Part shown: piece after piece, positions 20,044 to 29,066 of the stretch
How positions within the stretch are numbered: the stretch's first letter is position 1
Layout of the letters: every line of letters begins with the position of its first letter
NCBI GenBank assembly: GCA_029968055.1
Contig: JASCNX010000005.1
Coordinates: 372,001 to 436,000 of the forward strand
Length of the DNA: 64,000 nucleotides
DNA from: Xenophilus aerolatus
GTDB taxonomy: Bacteria; Pseudomonadota; Gammaproteobacteria; Burkholderiales; Burkholderiaceae_C
Direction: 5' to 3'
The notes under the pieces: model-generated
Seen by the model: only the letters and a program-made list of their open reading frames with translations
The model's database searches: none
Told to the model about the DNA's origin: nothing
Made by a program: the position numbers and the translations under genes

Positions 20044-21366
20044 ATGAGCGAGAACACCACCCCCAACGCCCCCGCAGCCGCAGCGCCGGCTGCAGCACCC
20101 GCCGGCAACGGCAAGCGCCGCCGCGCGCTCACGGCCCTGGCGGCCGTCGTCATCGTCGTCGGCGGCGGCTGGGGCCTGTACGAATGGCTGGTCGCCAGCC
20201 ACTACGAGGACACCGACAACGCCTACGTCCAGGGCAACGTGATCCAGATCACGCCGCAGATCGGCGGCACCGTGATGGCCATCGGCGCCGACGACACCGA
20301 CTTCGTCAAGGCCGGCCAGCCGCTGGTGCAGCTGGACCCCGCCGACGCGAAAGTCGCGCTCGAGCAGGCCGAGGCGGCCCTCGGCCAGGCCGTGCGGCAG
20401 GTGCGCACCCTGTATGCCAACAACGGCTCGCTGGCCGCCCAGGTGGCGCTGCGCCAGGCCGACGTGGTGAAGGCGCAGAGCGACATCGCGCGCGCGCAGG
20501 ACGACCTCAAGCGCCGCCAGGCGCTGTCGGGCAACGGTGCGGTGTCGAAGGAAGAGCTCAACCATTCCGAGACCACGCTGGCCAACGCGAAGAGCGCCTT
20601 GGCGGCCGCGCAGGCGGGCGTTTCGGCGGCCCGCGAAAACCTCGCCAGCAACCGTTCGCTCACCGACGGCACCAACGTCGAGGACCACCCCAGCGTGCAG
20701 GCCGCCGCCGCCAAGGTGCGCGAGGCCTACCTCGCCACCCAGCGCGTCGCCATGCCGGCGCCGGTCGACGGCTATGTCGCCAAGCGCACCGTGCAGCTGG
20801 GCCAGCGCGTGAGCCCCGGCACGCCGATGATGTCCATCGTGCCGCTCAACCAGCTGTGGGTCGACGCGAACTTCAAGGAGCCGCAGCTGCGCAACATCCG
20901 CATCGGCCAGGGCGTGAAGCTCACCGCCGACCTGTACGGCAAGAAAGTCGAGTACGACGGCAAGGTGGCCGGCCTGGGCGTGGGCACCGGCGCGGCCTTC
21001 GCGCTCCTGCCGGCGCAGAACGCGACCGGCAACTGGATCAAGGTGGTGCAGCGCGTTCCCGTGCGCATCGCGCTCGAGCCCTCGCAGCTCAAGGCCAACC
21101 CGCTGCGCGTGGGCCTGTCGATGGACGTCGAGATCGACGTGCGCAACAGGGACGGCCAGATGCTGGCCGAGGCGCCGCGCACCACGGCGCTGGCGCAGAC
21201 CGAGGTCTACAGCACGCTCGACAAGGGCGCCGAGGCCGAGGTGCGCCGGATCATCGCCGCCAACCTGGGGCGCGAGCCGGCGGCGCCCGCCGCGCACCGT
21301 CCGGGCTCGGCGGCGCCCACGGCCGGCGACGGCGCGCACGTGGCGCTGCAGAACAAGCCGATCTGA
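20044..21366 (+). CDS. emrA: EmrA-like periplasmic adaptor (HlyD family)
   Basis: Membrane-fusion protein of 440 residues. A Pro/Ala-rich cytoplasmic start is followed by one membrane anchor (about 24-43). Next come the split biotinyl-lipoyl domain (AYVQGNVIQITPQIGGTV) and a long alpha hairpin (about 95-215), then the beta-barrel with VDANFKEPQLRNIRIGQ. It bridges EmrB and the NodT channel. The C-terminal 60 residues after the barrel are Ala-rich and longer than usual. It lies 45 bases after nodT. Confidence 0.9.
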   Translation: MSENTTPNAPAAAAPAAAPAGNGKRRRALTALAAVVIVVGGGWGLYEWLVASHYEDTDNAYVQGNVIQITPQIGGTVMAIGADDTDFVKAGQPLVQLDPADAKVALEQAEAALGQAVRQVRTLYANNGSLAAQVALRQADVVKAQSDIARAQDDLKRRQALSGNGAVSKEELNHSETTLANAKSALAAAQAGVSAARENLASNRSLTDGTNVEDHPSVQAAAAKVREAYLATQRVAMPAPVDGYVAKRTVQLGQRVSPGTPMMSIVPLNQLWVDANFKEPQLRNIRIGQGVKLTADLYGKKVEYDGKVAGLGVGTGAAFALLPAQNATGNWIKVVQRVPVRIALEPSQLKANPLRVGLSMDVEIDVRNRDGQMLAEAPRTTALAQTEVYSTLDKGAEAEVRRIIAANLGREPAAPAAHRPGSAAPTAGDGAHVALQNKPI

Positions 21367-21393
21367 TCCGCTGCTCCCTCGCCATCGATCCGT

Positions 21394-22956
21394 ATGTCGA
21401 CTCCCCAAGCCGCCTACGTGCCGCCGCCGCCCCTCGAAGGGGCGGCGCGCGTCTGGGGCACCATCGCGCTGTCGGCCGCGACCTTCATGAACGTGCTCGA
21501 TTCGTCGATCGCGAACGTGTCGCTGCCGGCCATCTCGGGTGACCTGGGCGTGAGCCCGACGCAGGGCACCTGGGTCATCACCAGCTTCGGCGTGGCCAAC
21601 GCCATCGCCGTGCCGCTCACCGGTTTCATGACGCAGCGCTTCGGGCAGGTGCGCCTGTTCATGGCCAGCGTCATCCTGTTCATCATCAGCTCGTGGCTGT
21701 GCGGCCTGGCGCCCAACATGACCACGCTGATCGCCTTCCGCGCGCTGCAGGGCTTCGTCGCCGGCCCGATGATCCCGCTGTCGCAGACGCTGCTGCTGTC
21801 GAGCTATCCGCGGGCCAAGGCAGGGCTGGCCATGGCCATGTGGTCGATGACCACGCTCGTTGCGCCGGTGATGGGGCCGCTGCTGGGCGGCTGGATCACC
21901 GACAACATCTCCTGGCCCTGGATCTTCTACATCAATATTCCGGTGGGCCTGATGGCCGCCGGCATCACCTGGGCCATCTACAAGGACCGCGAGAGCGTCA
22001 CCCGCAAGGTGCCCATCGACGCCATCGGCCTGGCGCTGCTGGTGCTGTGGGTCGGCGCGCTGCAGCTGATGCTCGACAAGGGGAAGGAACTCGACTGGTT
22101 CCACTCCGTGCAGATCGTGGTGCTGGCCGTGCTCGCGGTGGTCGGTTTCGCGTTCTTCCTGGTCTGGGAACTGACCGAGAAGCACCCGGTGGTCGACCTG
22201 TCCCTGTTCAAGCGGCGCAACTTCTGGTCGGGCGCATTGGCCACCGCCGTGGGCTATGGCCTGTTCTTCGGCAACGTGGTCATCCTGCCGCTGTGGCTGC
22301 AGCAGTACATGGGCTACACCGCGACGCAGGCCGGCATGGTGCTGGCGCCGGTGGGGCTGCTGGCCATCGTGCTGTCGCCGATCGTGGGCCTGACGGTGGG
22401 CAAGGTCGATCCACGGCGCTATGCGACGGTCTCCTTCCTGGTGTTCGCGCTCATCCTGTGGATGCGCTCGCGCTTCAACACGCAGGCCGACTTCGCCACC
22501 ATCATGATCCCGACCCTGATCCAGGGCATCGCGATGGCCTTCTTCTTCATCCCGCTGGTCACGATCACGCTGTCGGGCCTCACGCCGGACCGCATCCCGG
22601 CGGCCTCGGGGCTGTCGAACTTTGCCCGGATCACGGCCGGCGCCATGGGCACGTCGATCGCCACCACGCTGTGGGAGAACCGCGCCACGCTGCACCACGC
22701 GCAGCTGGCCGAGGCCGTCAACCAGGGCAGCACCGCCGCCACGGGCGCCATCGGCGCGCTGGGCAGCGCGGGCTTCAGCCCGGAGCAGGTGCTGTCGCAG
22801 ATCAACCGGCTGGTCGACCAGCAGGCCTTCATGCTCGCGACGGCCGACCTGTTCTACGGCTCGGCGGTGCTTTTCCTGCTCTTGATCCCGGTGATCTGGC
22901 TGTCGAAGCCGGCACGCGGCGGCGGATCGTCGGACGCAGCGGCCGGCGCGCACTGA
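21394..22956 (+). CDS. emrB: EmrB/QacA-type DHA2 drug:proton antiporter
   Basis: Major-facilitator transporter of the 14-helix DHA2 family, 520 residues. N-terminal motif D1-like segment MNVLDSSIANVSLPAISGDL is followed by motif C-like GPLLGGWITDNISWPWIFYINIPVG. It is the inner-membrane pump of the operon. The start codon is 27 bases after emrA. Codons 12-18 contain a strong palindrome (21426-21446), so the 5' end of the message can fold. Confidence 0.91.
   Translation: MSTPQAAYVPPPPLEGAARVWGTIALSAATFMNVLDSSIANVSLPAISGDLGVSPTQGTWVITSFGVANAIAVPLTGFMTQRFGQVRLFMASVILFIISSWLCGLAPNMTTLIAFRALQGFVAGPMIPLSQTLLLSSYPRAKAGLAMAMWSMTTLVAPVMGPLLGGWITDNISWPWIFYINIPVGLMAAGITWAIYKDRESVTRKVPIDAIGLALLVLWVGALQLMLDKGKELDWFHSVQIVVLAVLAVVGFAFFLVWELTEKHPVVDLSLFKRRNFWSGALATAVGYGLFFGNVVILPLWLQQYMGYTATQAGMVLAPVGLLAIVLSPIVGLTVGKVDPRRYATVSFLVFALILWMRSRFNTQADFATIMIPTLIQGIAMAFFFIPLVTITLSGLTPDRIPAASGLSNFARITAGAMGTSIATTLWENRATLHHAQLAEAVNQGSTAATGAIGALGSAGFSPEQVLSQINRLVDQQAFMLATADLFYGSAVLFLLLIPVIWLSKPARGGGSSDAAAGAH
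21426..21446. repeat. REP-like palindrome inside the emrB 5' coding region
   Basis: GCCGCCCCT (21426-21434) pairs perfectly with AGGGGCGGC (21438-21446) across CGA. Its core resembles the CCCCTCGAGGGG core of the intergenic palindrome at 61864. It encodes the PPPPLEGAA segment, so it may simply reflect codon choice. Confidence 0.35.
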
Positions 22957-23877
22957 ATGTCACGCGGCCTGTCATTGCCCCAGGGGCTTGCATGTCCTCT
23001 GGACCTCAAGGCTCTGCACGACGACGTGCATGTCATGGCGTTCTTTCGGGGGCATTCGCGTTACGAGTCTGTGGAGGCGATGGTTCGTCGCCGTACTGGA
23101 GGCCATCCTGACGTACGCGCGATCCTGACCCTCCACGACCAGTCGCAGGTCGATCATGTAAATCACGAGGTGGAGGCCGGGCCGCAACGCGTCATCGTGC
23201 AGCGTGCGGTGGACTTCGAAGAGGGTGAGGACGGCGGTATTCCCTGGGCGCAGCTGCGTTTTCTTTCAGTGGACGGCGAGGCGGTGGTGCTGACGCTGCG
23301 CCCGACCGGCCCGCCGTCCTCGGAGCGCGCTGGCGTGTCGGACCCGGGCACGCATGCTCGCGGTAACAGCCTGCCGCTCATGTGGCGCGGTCGGAGCGCT
23401 CTGGCCTCGGCGGAGTCGCAGGTTCGGATCGATGGTGCCGCCTATCCGCTGCCGGTCTTGGTGGATCGGCGTCCATACTTCGTCGGTATGCATGGGTTCT
23501 ACGCGGAAGATCACAGGATGGCACTCGTCCGCGCCGGGCGCATGTCTCGGCCTTGGACGGACTTGGGTGATTTCGCAAATGCTGAGGTGGAGGCGCAAGG
23601 AGATCGCGTGTTCTTGGCATCACTGCGCGTTCTGGCATCGCCAAATCATTCGTCGGCCGGCCTTTCCCTCTCATTCGACGATGGCCGTTTCGTTCTCGCC
23701 CTCGAAGGAACATCTGCCCGGATCGAAGGAGCCTTCGATTCTTGGGACGAGCTCAACGGAGATTTCCGGCTGGTGCTGCGCCCACTCTCACCTGATTGGG
23801 CCCGTGCTCGCGTCGTGAACGTGCACGCGTGTCGGCAGTCCGCAGGCTGGGATGTCCTGACCACCATCGACGGTTGA
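22957..23877 (+). CDS. Hypothetical protein, compositionally atypical
   Basis: A 306-residue frame that I do not recognise. It opens on the ATG touching the emrB stop (TGAATG), but no SD is seen there, and the first 26 residues look non-conserved; an alternative start is the ATG at 23035 (MAFFRGHSRYES). No signal peptide or membrane segment is seen. The product looks globular and beta-rich, with few Lys and several Trp/Tyr. The third codon positions carry far more A/T than any neighbour, which suggests acquisition from elsewhere. It could be cotranscribed with emrB or separate. Confidence 0.6.
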   Translation: MSRGLSLPQGLACPLDLKALHDDVHVMAFFRGHSRYESVEAMVRRRTGGHPDVRAILTLHDQSQVDHVNHEVEAGPQRVIVQRAVDFEEGEDGGIPWAQLRFLSVDGEAVVLTLRPTGPPSSERAGVSDPGTHARGNSLPLMWRGRSALASAESQVRIDGAAYPLPVLVDRRPYFVGMHGFYAEDHRMALVRAGRMSRPWTDLGDFANAEVEAQGDRVFLASLRVLASPNHSSAGLSLSFDDGRFVLALEGTSARIEGAFDSWDELNGDFRLVLRPLSPDWARARVVNVHACRQSAGWDVLTTIDG

Positions 23878-24150
23878 GGAGCCACGCCTCGCATGGCGGC
23901 GGAATGGCGAGGCGCTTGGCACGGGAGTCCGGGTGTCGCCATGCACGGCCCCCGCGGGAGAGATGCGTATGGATTGCCGCGACGATTGTTCATGGCGCAC
24001 CGCAGCATCCGCATTTGCCCCAGTACGCAATTGCAGAGGCGCCGCCAACAATCGTCCCCGCTTCGCCACCCGGCCGGCCGCAACGCAACGCACCTCTCTT
24101 CGCACCTGCATGACTGAAATTTCCTTCCAGCCACGAAGTGGCCTCGGGCG
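23878..24150. other. Gap before the liv operon
   Basis: 273 bases with no convincing gene. It holds a perfect 8-bp stem, CGCCTCGC (23885-23892) with GCGAGGCG (23907-23914), a plausible transcription end for the orphan gene although no T-run follows. A small hairpin, GCCAC (24130-24134) with GTGGC (24138-24142), lies just before the livG start. Base composition is as atypical as the orphan. No clear promoter could be picked. Confidence 0.5.
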
Positions 24151-24921
24151 ATGAGCGACATCATTCTCGAGACGCGGCAGCTCACCAAGGAATTCAAGGG
24201 ATTCACCGCGGTCAGCAAGGTCGACCTGAAGGTGGCGCGCGGGTCCATCCATGCGCTCATCGGCCCGAACGGCGCGGGCAAGACCACCTGCTTCAACCTG
24301 CTCACGAAGTTCCTGGAGCCGACCTCCGGCCAGATCCTCTTCAACGGCCACGACATCACCGGCGAGCGGCCGGCGCAGATCGCGCGGCGCGGCATCATCC
24401 GCTCCTTCCAGATCTCGGCCGTGTTCCCGCACCTGACGGTGCTCGAGAACGTGCGGCTGGGCCTGCAGCGCGCGCTGGGCACCAGCTACCACTTCTGGAA
24501 GAGCGAAAAATCGCTGCTGCCGCTGAATGCCCGCGCACGCGAACTGCTGGCGCAGGTCGGCCTGGAAGACCTGGCCGACGAGGAGACCGTGAACCTGCCC
24601 TACGGCCGCAAGCGCGCGCTGGAGATCGCCACCACGCTGGCGATGGAGCCCGAGTTGATGCTGCTCGACGAGCCGACGCAGGGCATGGGCCACGAGGACG
24701 TGCACCGCGTGGCCGAGCTCATCAAGCGCGTGTCGGCCGGTCGCACCATCCTGATGGTGGAGCACAACATGAGCGTGGTGTCGACCATCGCCGACACCAT
24801 CACGGTGCTGCAGCGGGGTGCCGTGCTGGCCGAAGGGCCCTACGGCGTCGTCTCGAAGAACCCGCAGGTCATGGAAGCCTACATGGGAACCACCGACGGC
24901 CAGTTGCAGGGGGCACATTGA
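24151..24921 (+). CDS. livG: ABC uptake transporter ATPase, LivG-like
   Basis: One of two ATPases of a HAAT-type (branched-chain amino acid/amide) importer, 256 residues. Walker A is canonical (GPNGAGKTT, about 37-45). The signature region reads NLPYGRKRALEIA (the LivG-type variant), and Walker B is LMLLDEPTQGMG. A LivG-type C-terminus (VVSKNPQVMEAYMG) follows. No good SD is seen. Its stop shares one base with the livF ATG. Confidence 0.92.
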   Translation: MSDIILETRQLTKEFKGFTAVSKVDLKVARGSIHALIGPNGAGKTTCFNLLTKFLEPTSGQILFNGHDITGERPAQIARRGIIRSFQISAVFPHLTVLENVRLGLQRALGTSYHFWKSEKSLLPLNARARELLAQVGLEDLADEETVNLPYGRKRALEIATTLAMEPELMLLDEPTQGMGHEDVHRVAELIKRVSAGRTILMVEHNMSVVSTIADTITVLQRGAVLAEGPYGVVSKNPQVMEAYMGTTDGQLQGAH

Positions 24922-25631
24922 TGGCCACCCCGGCGCTGGAAATCAACGGCCTGCAGGCCTGGTACGGCGAATCGCATGTGCTGCACGGCGTCGACATGGT
25001 CGTGCAGCCGGGCGAGGTGGTCACGCTGCTGGGCCGCAACGGCGCCGGCCGCACCACCACGCTGCGCGCGATCATGGGCCTGACGGGCACGCGCAAGGGC
25101 AGCATCCGCGTCAACGGCCACGAGACCATCGGCCTGCCCACGCACCGCATCGCGCACTTCGGCATCGGCTACTGCCCCGAGGAGCGCGGCATCTTCGCCA
25201 GCCTCTCCGCCGAAGAGAACCTGCTCCTGCCGCCGCCGCTCAAGGGCAGCGGGGCCGGCATGTCGGTCGACGAGATCTACGCCATGTTCCCCAACCTGGC
25301 GGAGCGCCGCAACAGCCAGGGCACGCGCCTGTCGGGCGGCGAGCAGCAGATGCTGGCCGTGGCGCGCATCCTGCGCACCGGGGCGCGGCTGCTGCTGCTC
25401 GACGAAATTTCCGAAGGCCTGGCGCCGGTCATCGTGCAGGCCCTGGCCCGCATGATCACCATGCTGCGCGCCAAGGGCTACACGGTGGTGATGGTGGAGC
25501 AGAACTTCCGCTTCGCCGCGCCGCTGGCCGACCGCTTCTACGTGATGGAGCACGGCCGCATCGTCGAGAGCTTCGGCGCGCCCGAACTGCAGGCCAAGAT
25601 GCCCGTGCTCAACGAATTGCTCGGCGTTTGA
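24921..25631 (+). CDS. livF: ABC uptake transporter ATPase, LivF-like, Walker A Lys replaced by Arg
   Basis: Second ATPase of the importer, 236 residues from the ATG at 24921. The Walker A reads GRNGAGRTTT, with Arg where the catalytic Lys is expected (codon CGC). The rest is intact: signature RLSGGEQQMLAVARIL, Walker B LLLLDEISEGLAP and switch His in MVEQNF-type context. Either this site has weakened ATP hydrolysis, with LivG as the main motor, or Arg is tolerated in this subfamily. Confidence 0.9.
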   Translation: MATPALEINGLQAWYGESHVLHGVDMVVQPGEVVTLLGRNGAGRTTTLRAIMGLTGTRKGSIRVNGHETIGLPTHRIAHFGIGYCPEERGIFASLSAEENLLLPPPLKGSGAGMSVDEIYAMFPNLAERRNSQGTRLSGGEQQMLAVARILRTGARLLLLDEISEGLAPVIVQALARMITMLRAKGYTVVMVEQNFRFAAPLADRFYVMEHGRIVESFGAPELQAKMPVLNELLGV

Positions 25632-25662
25632 ATCTTTCCATTTCTTCCAAGGAGACTGCGTG

Positions 25663-26859
25663 ATGACAGCAAAGCATTTCACTGCGATCGCACTGGCCAT
25701 TGGCGCGCTGGCCGTCGCCACGGGCGCACAGGCCCAGGAGAAGGTCAAGATCGGCCTGATCACCGACATGTCCAGCCTGTATTCGGACGTGGAAGGCAAA
25801 AACGGCGCGTTGGCCATCCAGATGGCGATCGACGACTTCGGCGGCAAGGTGCTGGGCCAGCCGATCGAGTTGATGTCGGCCGACCACCAGAACAAGGCGG
25901 ACATCGCGGCGTCCAAGGCGCGCGAATGGGTCGACACCCAGGGCCTGACGATGATCTTCGGCGGCACCAACTCCGGCACCGCCCTGGCGATGGCGAAGGT
26001 GGCCGAGGAGAAGAAGCGCGTCTACTTCAACAACGGCGCCGGCACCTCGGCACTGACCAACGAAGCCTGTACGCCCTACACGGTGCACTACGCCTACGAC
26101 ACGGTGGCGCTGGCCAAGGGCACGGGCGGTGCGGTGGTCGACCGCGGCGGCAAGAGCTGGTTCTTCCTGACGGCGGACTACGCCTTCGGCCAGGCGCTCG
26201 AGGCCGACACCACGGCCGTCATCAAGGCCAAGGGCGGCACGATCGCGGGCAGCGTCAAGCACCCGCTGAACGCCTCGGACTTCTCGTCCTTCCTGCTGCA
26301 GGCGCAGAACTCCAAGGCGCAGATCCTCGGCCTGGCCAACGCGGGCGGCGACACCATCAACGCGATCAAGGCGGCCAAGGAATTCGGCATCGACAAGACG
26401 ATGAAGACCGCCGGCCTGCTGGTGTTCCTGTCGGACATCCACAGCCTGGGCCTGAAGAACACCGCCGGCCTGCTGCACACCACCAGCTGGTACTGGGACC
26501 TGAACGACAACACGCGCAAGTTCGCCAACCGCTTCTTCGAGAAGACCAAGCGCATGCCGACCGACGTGCAGGCTGCCGACTACTCGGCCACGATGACCTA
26601 CCTCAAGGCCGTGCAGGCCGCCAAGACCACCGATGCCGACAAGGTCATGGCTCAGCTCAAGAGCATGAAGATCGACGACTTCTACGGCAAGGGCACCATC
26701 CGCGCCGACGGCAGCTTCGTCCACGACATGTACCTGGTCGAGGCCAAGGACCCGAAGGAATCGAAGAAGCCGTGGGACTACCTCAAGGTGCTCAAGACCA
26801 TGCCGGGCGAAGAAGTCTTCACCGCGAAGGCCGACACCAAGTGCAAGCTCTGGAAGTGA
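25663..26859 (+). CDS. Periplasmic substrate-binding protein of the liv-type importer (copy 1)
   Basis: Type I periplasmic binding protein (Peripla_BP_6 fold), 398 residues. It has a signal peptide ending AQA before QEKVKIG. The ATG at 25663 has AAGGAG 8 bases upstream, better than the GTG at 25660. The ligand is unknown; this subgroup is not clearly leucine-specific. It is a near-duplicate of the next gene, with a 46-residue identical block in the middle of the protein. Confidence 0.9.
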   Translation: MTAKHFTAIALAIGALAVATGAQAQEKVKIGLITDMSSLYSDVEGKNGALAIQMAIDDFGGKVLGQPIELMSADHQNKADIAASKAREWVDTQGLTMIFGGTNSGTALAMAKVAEEKKRVYFNNGAGTSALTNEACTPYTVHYAYDTVALAKGTGGAVVDRGGKSWFFLTADYAFGQALEADTTAVIKAKGGTIAGSVKHPLNASDFSSFLLQAQNSKAQILGLANAGGDTINAIKAAKEFGIDKTMKTAGLLVFLSDIHSLGLKNTAGLLHTTSWYWDLNDNTRKFANRFFEKTKRMPTDVQAADYSATMTYLKAVQAAKTTDADKVMAQLKSMKIDDFYGKGTIRADGSFVHDMYLVEAKDPKESKKPWDYLKVLKTMPGEEVFTAKADTKCKLWK

Positions 26860-26908
26860 TGCGGCCCGCGCTGCCTCGTTCGCTCCCCGCCATCGCCCAA
26901 GGTCGCTC

Positions 26909-28108
26909 ATGAACAAGCCTGCTGCCCTTTCCGCGCTGTCGCTGGCCCTCGTGCTGGCGTCTGCCTCCACCCATGCGCAGACGCCCGACAAGGTGCGGAT
27001 CGGCTTCGTCACCGACATGTCGAGCCTCTACTCCGACGTGGATGGCAAGGGTGGCCTCACGGCCATCCAGATGGCCATCGACGACTTCGGCGGCAAGGTC
27101 AACGGCCTGCCGGTCGAACTGCTGAGCGCCGACCACCAGAACAAGGCCGACATCGCCGCGTCGAAGGCGCGCGAATGGATGGACACGCAGGGCCTGTCCC
27201 TGCTCATCGGCGGCACCAACTCCGGCACGGGCCTCGCAATGGCGAAGGTCGCGCAGGAGAAGAAGCGCGTCTTCATCGCCATCGGCGCCGGCACCTCGGC
27301 GCTGACCAACGAGCAGTGCAGCCCCTACACCATCCATTACGCCTACGACACCGTGGCGCTGGCCAAGGGCACTGGCGGCGCGGTGGTGGGGCAGGGTGGC
27401 AAGAGCTGGTTCTTCCTGACGGCGGACTATGCCTTCGGGCAGGCGCTGGAGAACGACACCGCGCGCGTGGTGAAGGAGAAGGGCGGCACGGTGGTGGGCG
27501 GCGTCAAGCACCCGCTCAACGCGTCGGACTTCTCGTCCTTCCTGCTGCAGGCGCAGAACTCCAAGGCGCAGATTTTGGGCCTGGCCAATGCGGGCGGGGA
27601 CACCATCAATGCCATCAAGGCAGCCAAGGAATTCGGCATCACCAAGACCATGAAGATGGCGGGCCTGCTGGTGTTCGTGAGCGATGTGCACAGCCTGGGC
27701 CTGAAGAACACCGAAGGCCTTCTGCTCACCACCAGCTGGGACTGGAACCTGGACGACGAGTCCCGCAAGTTCGGCAAACGCTTCTTCGACAAGATGAAGC
27801 GCATGCCGACCGACATCCAGGCGGCCGACTACTCGGCGACGATGAACTACCTCAAGGCGGTGCAGGCCACCAAGACCACCGATTCGGACAAGGTCATGGC
27901 CTACCTCAAGAGCACGCCGCTGAAGGACTTCTACGCGCAAGGGACCGTACGCCCCGACGGCCGCTATGTGCACGACATGTACCTCATGCAGGTCAAGAGC
28001 CCGGCGGAGTCCAAGCAGCCGTGGGATTACTACAAGGTCGTGTCCAAGCTCCCCGGCGACCAGGTCTACACGACCAAGGCCGAGAGCAAGTGCGCCCTCT
28101 GGAAATGA
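26909..28108 (+). CDS. Periplasmic substrate-binding protein of the liv-type importer (copy 2)
   Basis: A tandem paralogue of the preceding protein, 399 residues with signal peptide ending THA before QTPDKV. The sequences align end to end without gaps of note and both end in CxLWK. Differences cluster at likely ligand positions: FNNGAGTS becomes IAIGAGTS, and TSWYWDLND becomes TSWDWNLDD. That points to two related ligands feeding one permease. Confidence 0.9.
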   Translation: MNKPAALSALSLALVLASASTHAQTPDKVRIGFVTDMSSLYSDVDGKGGLTAIQMAIDDFGGKVNGLPVELLSADHQNKADIAASKAREWMDTQGLSLLIGGTNSGTGLAMAKVAQEKKRVFIAIGAGTSALTNEQCSPYTIHYAYDTVALAKGTGGAVVGQGGKSWFFLTADYAFGQALENDTARVVKEKGGTVVGGVKHPLNASDFSSFLLQAQNSKAQILGLANAGGDTINAIKAAKEFGITKTMKMAGLLVFVSDVHSLGLKNTEGLLLTTSWDWNLDDESRKFGKRFFDKMKRMPTDIQAADYSATMNYLKAVQATKTTDSDKVMAYLKSTPLKDFYAQGTVRPDGRYVHDMYLMQVKSPAESKQPWDYYKVVSKLPGDQVYTTKAESKCALWK

Positions 28109-28174
28109 CGATGCCCCGGCCGGGCGCCGCCCTGGCGCGTGCCCCGGCTTTCCGATTCTGATCGCCGCCTCCCC

Positions 28175-29050
28175 ATGAACATCTCAATGCCCGCGCTGCT
28201 GAGCCAGCTCCTGCTGGGGCTGGTCAACGGATCGTTCTACGCGATCCTCAGCCTTGGCCTCGCGGTCATCTTCGGCCTGCTCAACGTCATCAACTTCGCG
28301 CATGGCGCCCTCTTCATGATGGGCGCGGTGCTGACGTGGATGGCGATGAACTACTTCAACGTCAACTACTGGGTGATGCTGGTCGCGGCGCCGGTCGTCG
28401 TCGGCCTGTTCGGCGTGCTCATCGAACGGCTGCTGCTGCGCTGGATCTACAAGCTCGACCACCTCTACGGCCTGCTGCTCACGCTGGGCCTCACGCTGCT
28501 GATCGAAGGCGCGTTCCGCTCGGTGTACGGGGTGTCCGGGCTGTCGTACGACGCGCCCGACCAGCTGTCGGGTGCGACCAACCTGGGCTTCATGATCCTG
28601 CCCAACTACCGGGCGTGGGTCGTGGTGGCCTCGCTGGTCGTGTGCTTCGCCACCTGGTTCGTGATCGAGAAGACCCGCATCGGCGCGTACCTGCGCGCCG
28701 GCACCGAGAACCCGCGCCTGGTCGAGGCCTTTGGCGTGAACGTGCCGCTGATGATCACTCTGACCTACGGCTTCGGCGTGGCGCTCGCGGCCTTTGCCGG
28801 CGTGCTGGCCGCACCGGTCATCCAGGTGTCGCCGCTCATGGGGCAGAACCTCATCATCGTCGTCTTCGCGGTGGTGGTGATCGGCGGCATGGGCTCGATC
28901 ATGGGCGCCATCCTCACCGGCCTGGGCCTGGGGGTGATCGAGGGCTTCACCAAGGTCTTCTACCCCGAGGCCTCGTCCACCGTCGTGTTCGTGATCATGG
29001 TGATCGTGCTGCTGATCCGTCCTGCCGGCCTGTTCGGCAAAGAGAAATGA
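28175..29050 (+). CDS. livH: ABC uptake transporter permease, LivH-like
   Basis: Inner-membrane permease of 291 residues with about eight hydrophobic segments. Family motifs NGSFYAILSLGLAVIFGLLN and NFAHGALFMMGA are at the N-terminus, and the EAA-like loop GAYLRAGTENPRLVEAFGVN is central. The ATG at 28175 is chosen because it begins the conserved N-terminus; the frame is open 12 codons further upstream. It pairs with LivM. Confidence 0.92.
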   Translation: MNISMPALLSQLLLGLVNGSFYAILSLGLAVIFGLLNVINFAHGALFMMGAVLTWMAMNYFNVNYWVMLVAAPVVVGLFGVLIERLLLRWIYKLDHLYGLLLTLGLTLLIEGAFRSVYGVSGLSYDAPDQLSGATNLGFMILPNYRAWVVVASLVVCFATWFVIEKTRIGAYLRAGTENPRLVEAFGVNVPLMITLTYGFGVALAAFAGVLAAPVIQVSPLMGQNLIIVVFAVVVIGGMGSIMGAILTGLGLGVIEGFTKVFYPEASSTVVFVIMVIVLLIRPAGLFGKEK

Positions 29051-29066
29051 GAAGGGCGGCACCTCG

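Noticed and set aside
18457-22953. A 1498-codon open frame on the minus strand across marR, nodT, emrA and emrB
   Set aside because: It is His/Arg/Gly/Ala-rich with no domain, and overlaps well-supported genes; long antisense frames are expected at this GC content.
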